NCBI GenBank assembly: GCA_017481395.1
Contig: JAFUPE010000066.1
Span: forward strand, 1 to 6,325
Length of the DNA: 6,325 nt
Direction: 5' to 3'
Source of the DNA: Ruminococcus sp.
GTDB taxonomy: Bacteria; Bacillota_A; Clostridia; Oscillospirales; Acutalibacteraceae
In this document: positions 6,096 to 6,325 of the stretch, in pieces
Layout: each line of letters begins with the position of its first letter
How positions within the stretch are numbered: position 1 is the first letter of the stretch
Made by a program: the position numbers and the translations under genes
The notes under the pieces: generated by a model
Database searches by the model: none
The model's input: only the letters and a program-made list of their open reading frames with translations
What the model was told of the DNA's origin: nothing

Positions 6096-6115
6096 ATTTG
6101 TCACATCACAAATAT
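6094..6115. promoter_or_regulatory. Perfect dyad over the DUF1540-type gene start
   Basis: ATATTTGT (6094-6101) and ACAAATAT (6108-6115) are perfect 8-base inverted arms around CACATC. The left arm includes two bases of the ATG at 6095, and the rest covers the position where a ribosome binding site would lie. It could be a protein operator or, as RNA, a hairpin hiding the start. No known regulator's consensus is matched with confidence. Confidence 0.45.
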
Positions 6116-6131
6116 TTGGCGTTAAGCCTGA

Positions 6132-6163
6132 GTATATTATCCGCAAAAGTTTTCGTTTTATTC
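6132..6163 (-). promoter_or_regulatory. Weak promoter candidate for the DUF1540-type gene
   Basis: On the minus strand GATAAT (6136-6141) matches five of six bases of the -10 consensus. The region 17 bases upstream reads GGAATA (6159-6164), a poor sigma-A -35. GAATA upstream of GATAATATA faintly recalls forespore sigma-F/G promoters, but the match is not good enough to assign. It would give a leader of about 35 bases containing the dyad. Confidence 0.25.
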
Positions 6164-6210
6164 CACACAAATATACACCTTGGTTAATAATATAAGGTGG
6201 AGGTGCCATT

Positions 6211-6325
6211 ATGTGGGAAATTATAGCGGCGGCGGTTTTATGTATTTTTGCCTGTCTTGGCTTTGTCGCTTTTGTAAGAGCTTTGGTTTTCAAAATCTGC
6301 AAACCTGAAAACGACAACACCTATA
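6211..6325 (+). CDS. Start of a membrane protein gene, 3' part outside the window
   Basis: The ATG at 6211 has an excellent ribosome binding site, GGTGGAGG (6196-6203), 7 bases upstream. The frame stays open for 38 codons to the window edge. The product begins with a hydrophobic helix (about residues 3-27, IIAAAVLCIFACLGFVAFVRALVF) followed by KICKPENDNTY, consistent with a single N-terminal membrane anchor and a soluble domain to come. Too little is present to identify a family. It is the only plus-strand gene here and diverges from the DUF1540-type gene across 115 bases. No convincing sigma-A promoter is visible in that gap on this strand. Confidence 0.75.
   Translation, partial: MWEIIAAAVLCIFACLGFVAFVRALVFKICKPENDNTY

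Noticed and set aside
6156..6195. Possible sigma-A promoter for the plus-strand gene (TTTTCG, 16 bases or so, TATACA)
   Set aside because: Both hexamers are poor matches and the arrangement is no better than chance in such AT-rich DNA.
5910..6320. A 136-residue minus-strand reading frame that extends the DUF1540-type protein by 75 residues
   Set aside because: The extension is antisense to the well-initiated plus-strand gene at 6211, crosses the intergenic region, has no family similarity and has no ribosome binding site at its first ATG. The real coding part is taken to start at 6095.

Overview
This window looks like a housekeeping and sporulation stretch from the chromosome of a low-to-moderate-GC, spore-forming Firmicute, most likely an anaerobic member of the Clostridia (Oscillospirales/Eubacteriales type). 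The evidence is the clostridial-type glucose-6-phosphate isomerase, the strong AGGAGG-type ribosome binding sites, the AT-rich sigma-A promoters, the MEP isoprenoid genes, a DUF1540-type cysteine protein, and both subunits of dipicolinate synthase, an enzyme used only in making endospores. No plasmid, phage, transposase or CRISPR signal is visible.

Layout, left to right. All genes but the last are on the minus strand. Positions 1-1128 hold pgi, which lacks its C-terminal end because it runs out of the window; it has its own strong promoter at 1187-1215. Positions 1256-4192 hold a probable four-gene operon, transcribed right to left from a promoter at 4226-4254: an uncharacterised zinc-ribbon membrane protein, ispD, ispF (ATGA overlap with ispD) and a secreted D-alanyl-D-alanine carboxypeptidase (dacF-like). 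A long hairpin between ispF and the carboxypeptidase gene takes in the latter's ribosome binding site. Positions 4193-4343 are non-coding and contain the operon promoter, a GC-rich palindrome that looks like a dispersed repeat, and an inverted repeat directly after the dpaB stop. Positions 4344-5782 hold dpaB and dpaA, translationally coupled through a GTGA overlap and preceded by a candidate mother-cell (sigma-E/K-type) promoter. Positions 5868-6095 hold a small DUF1540-type gene and its intrinsic terminator. At 6211 a plus-strand membrane-protein gene begins and leaves the window.

How the genes fit together: IspD and IspF supply isoprenoid precursors, including those for undecaprenyl phosphate, the lipid carrier of peptidoglycan synthesis. 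The carboxypeptidase trims peptidoglycan stem peptides outside the membrane, so the operon can be read as an envelope-supply unit. The zinc-ribbon membrane protein at its head has no assigned role. DpaA and DpaB make dipicolinic acid in the mother cell for spore core dehydration and heat resistance. I see no clearly new multi-gene system. The points most worth a second look are the hairpin over the carboxypeptidase ribosome binding site, the zinc-ribbon protein, the palindromic element, and the dyad over the DUF1540 start.
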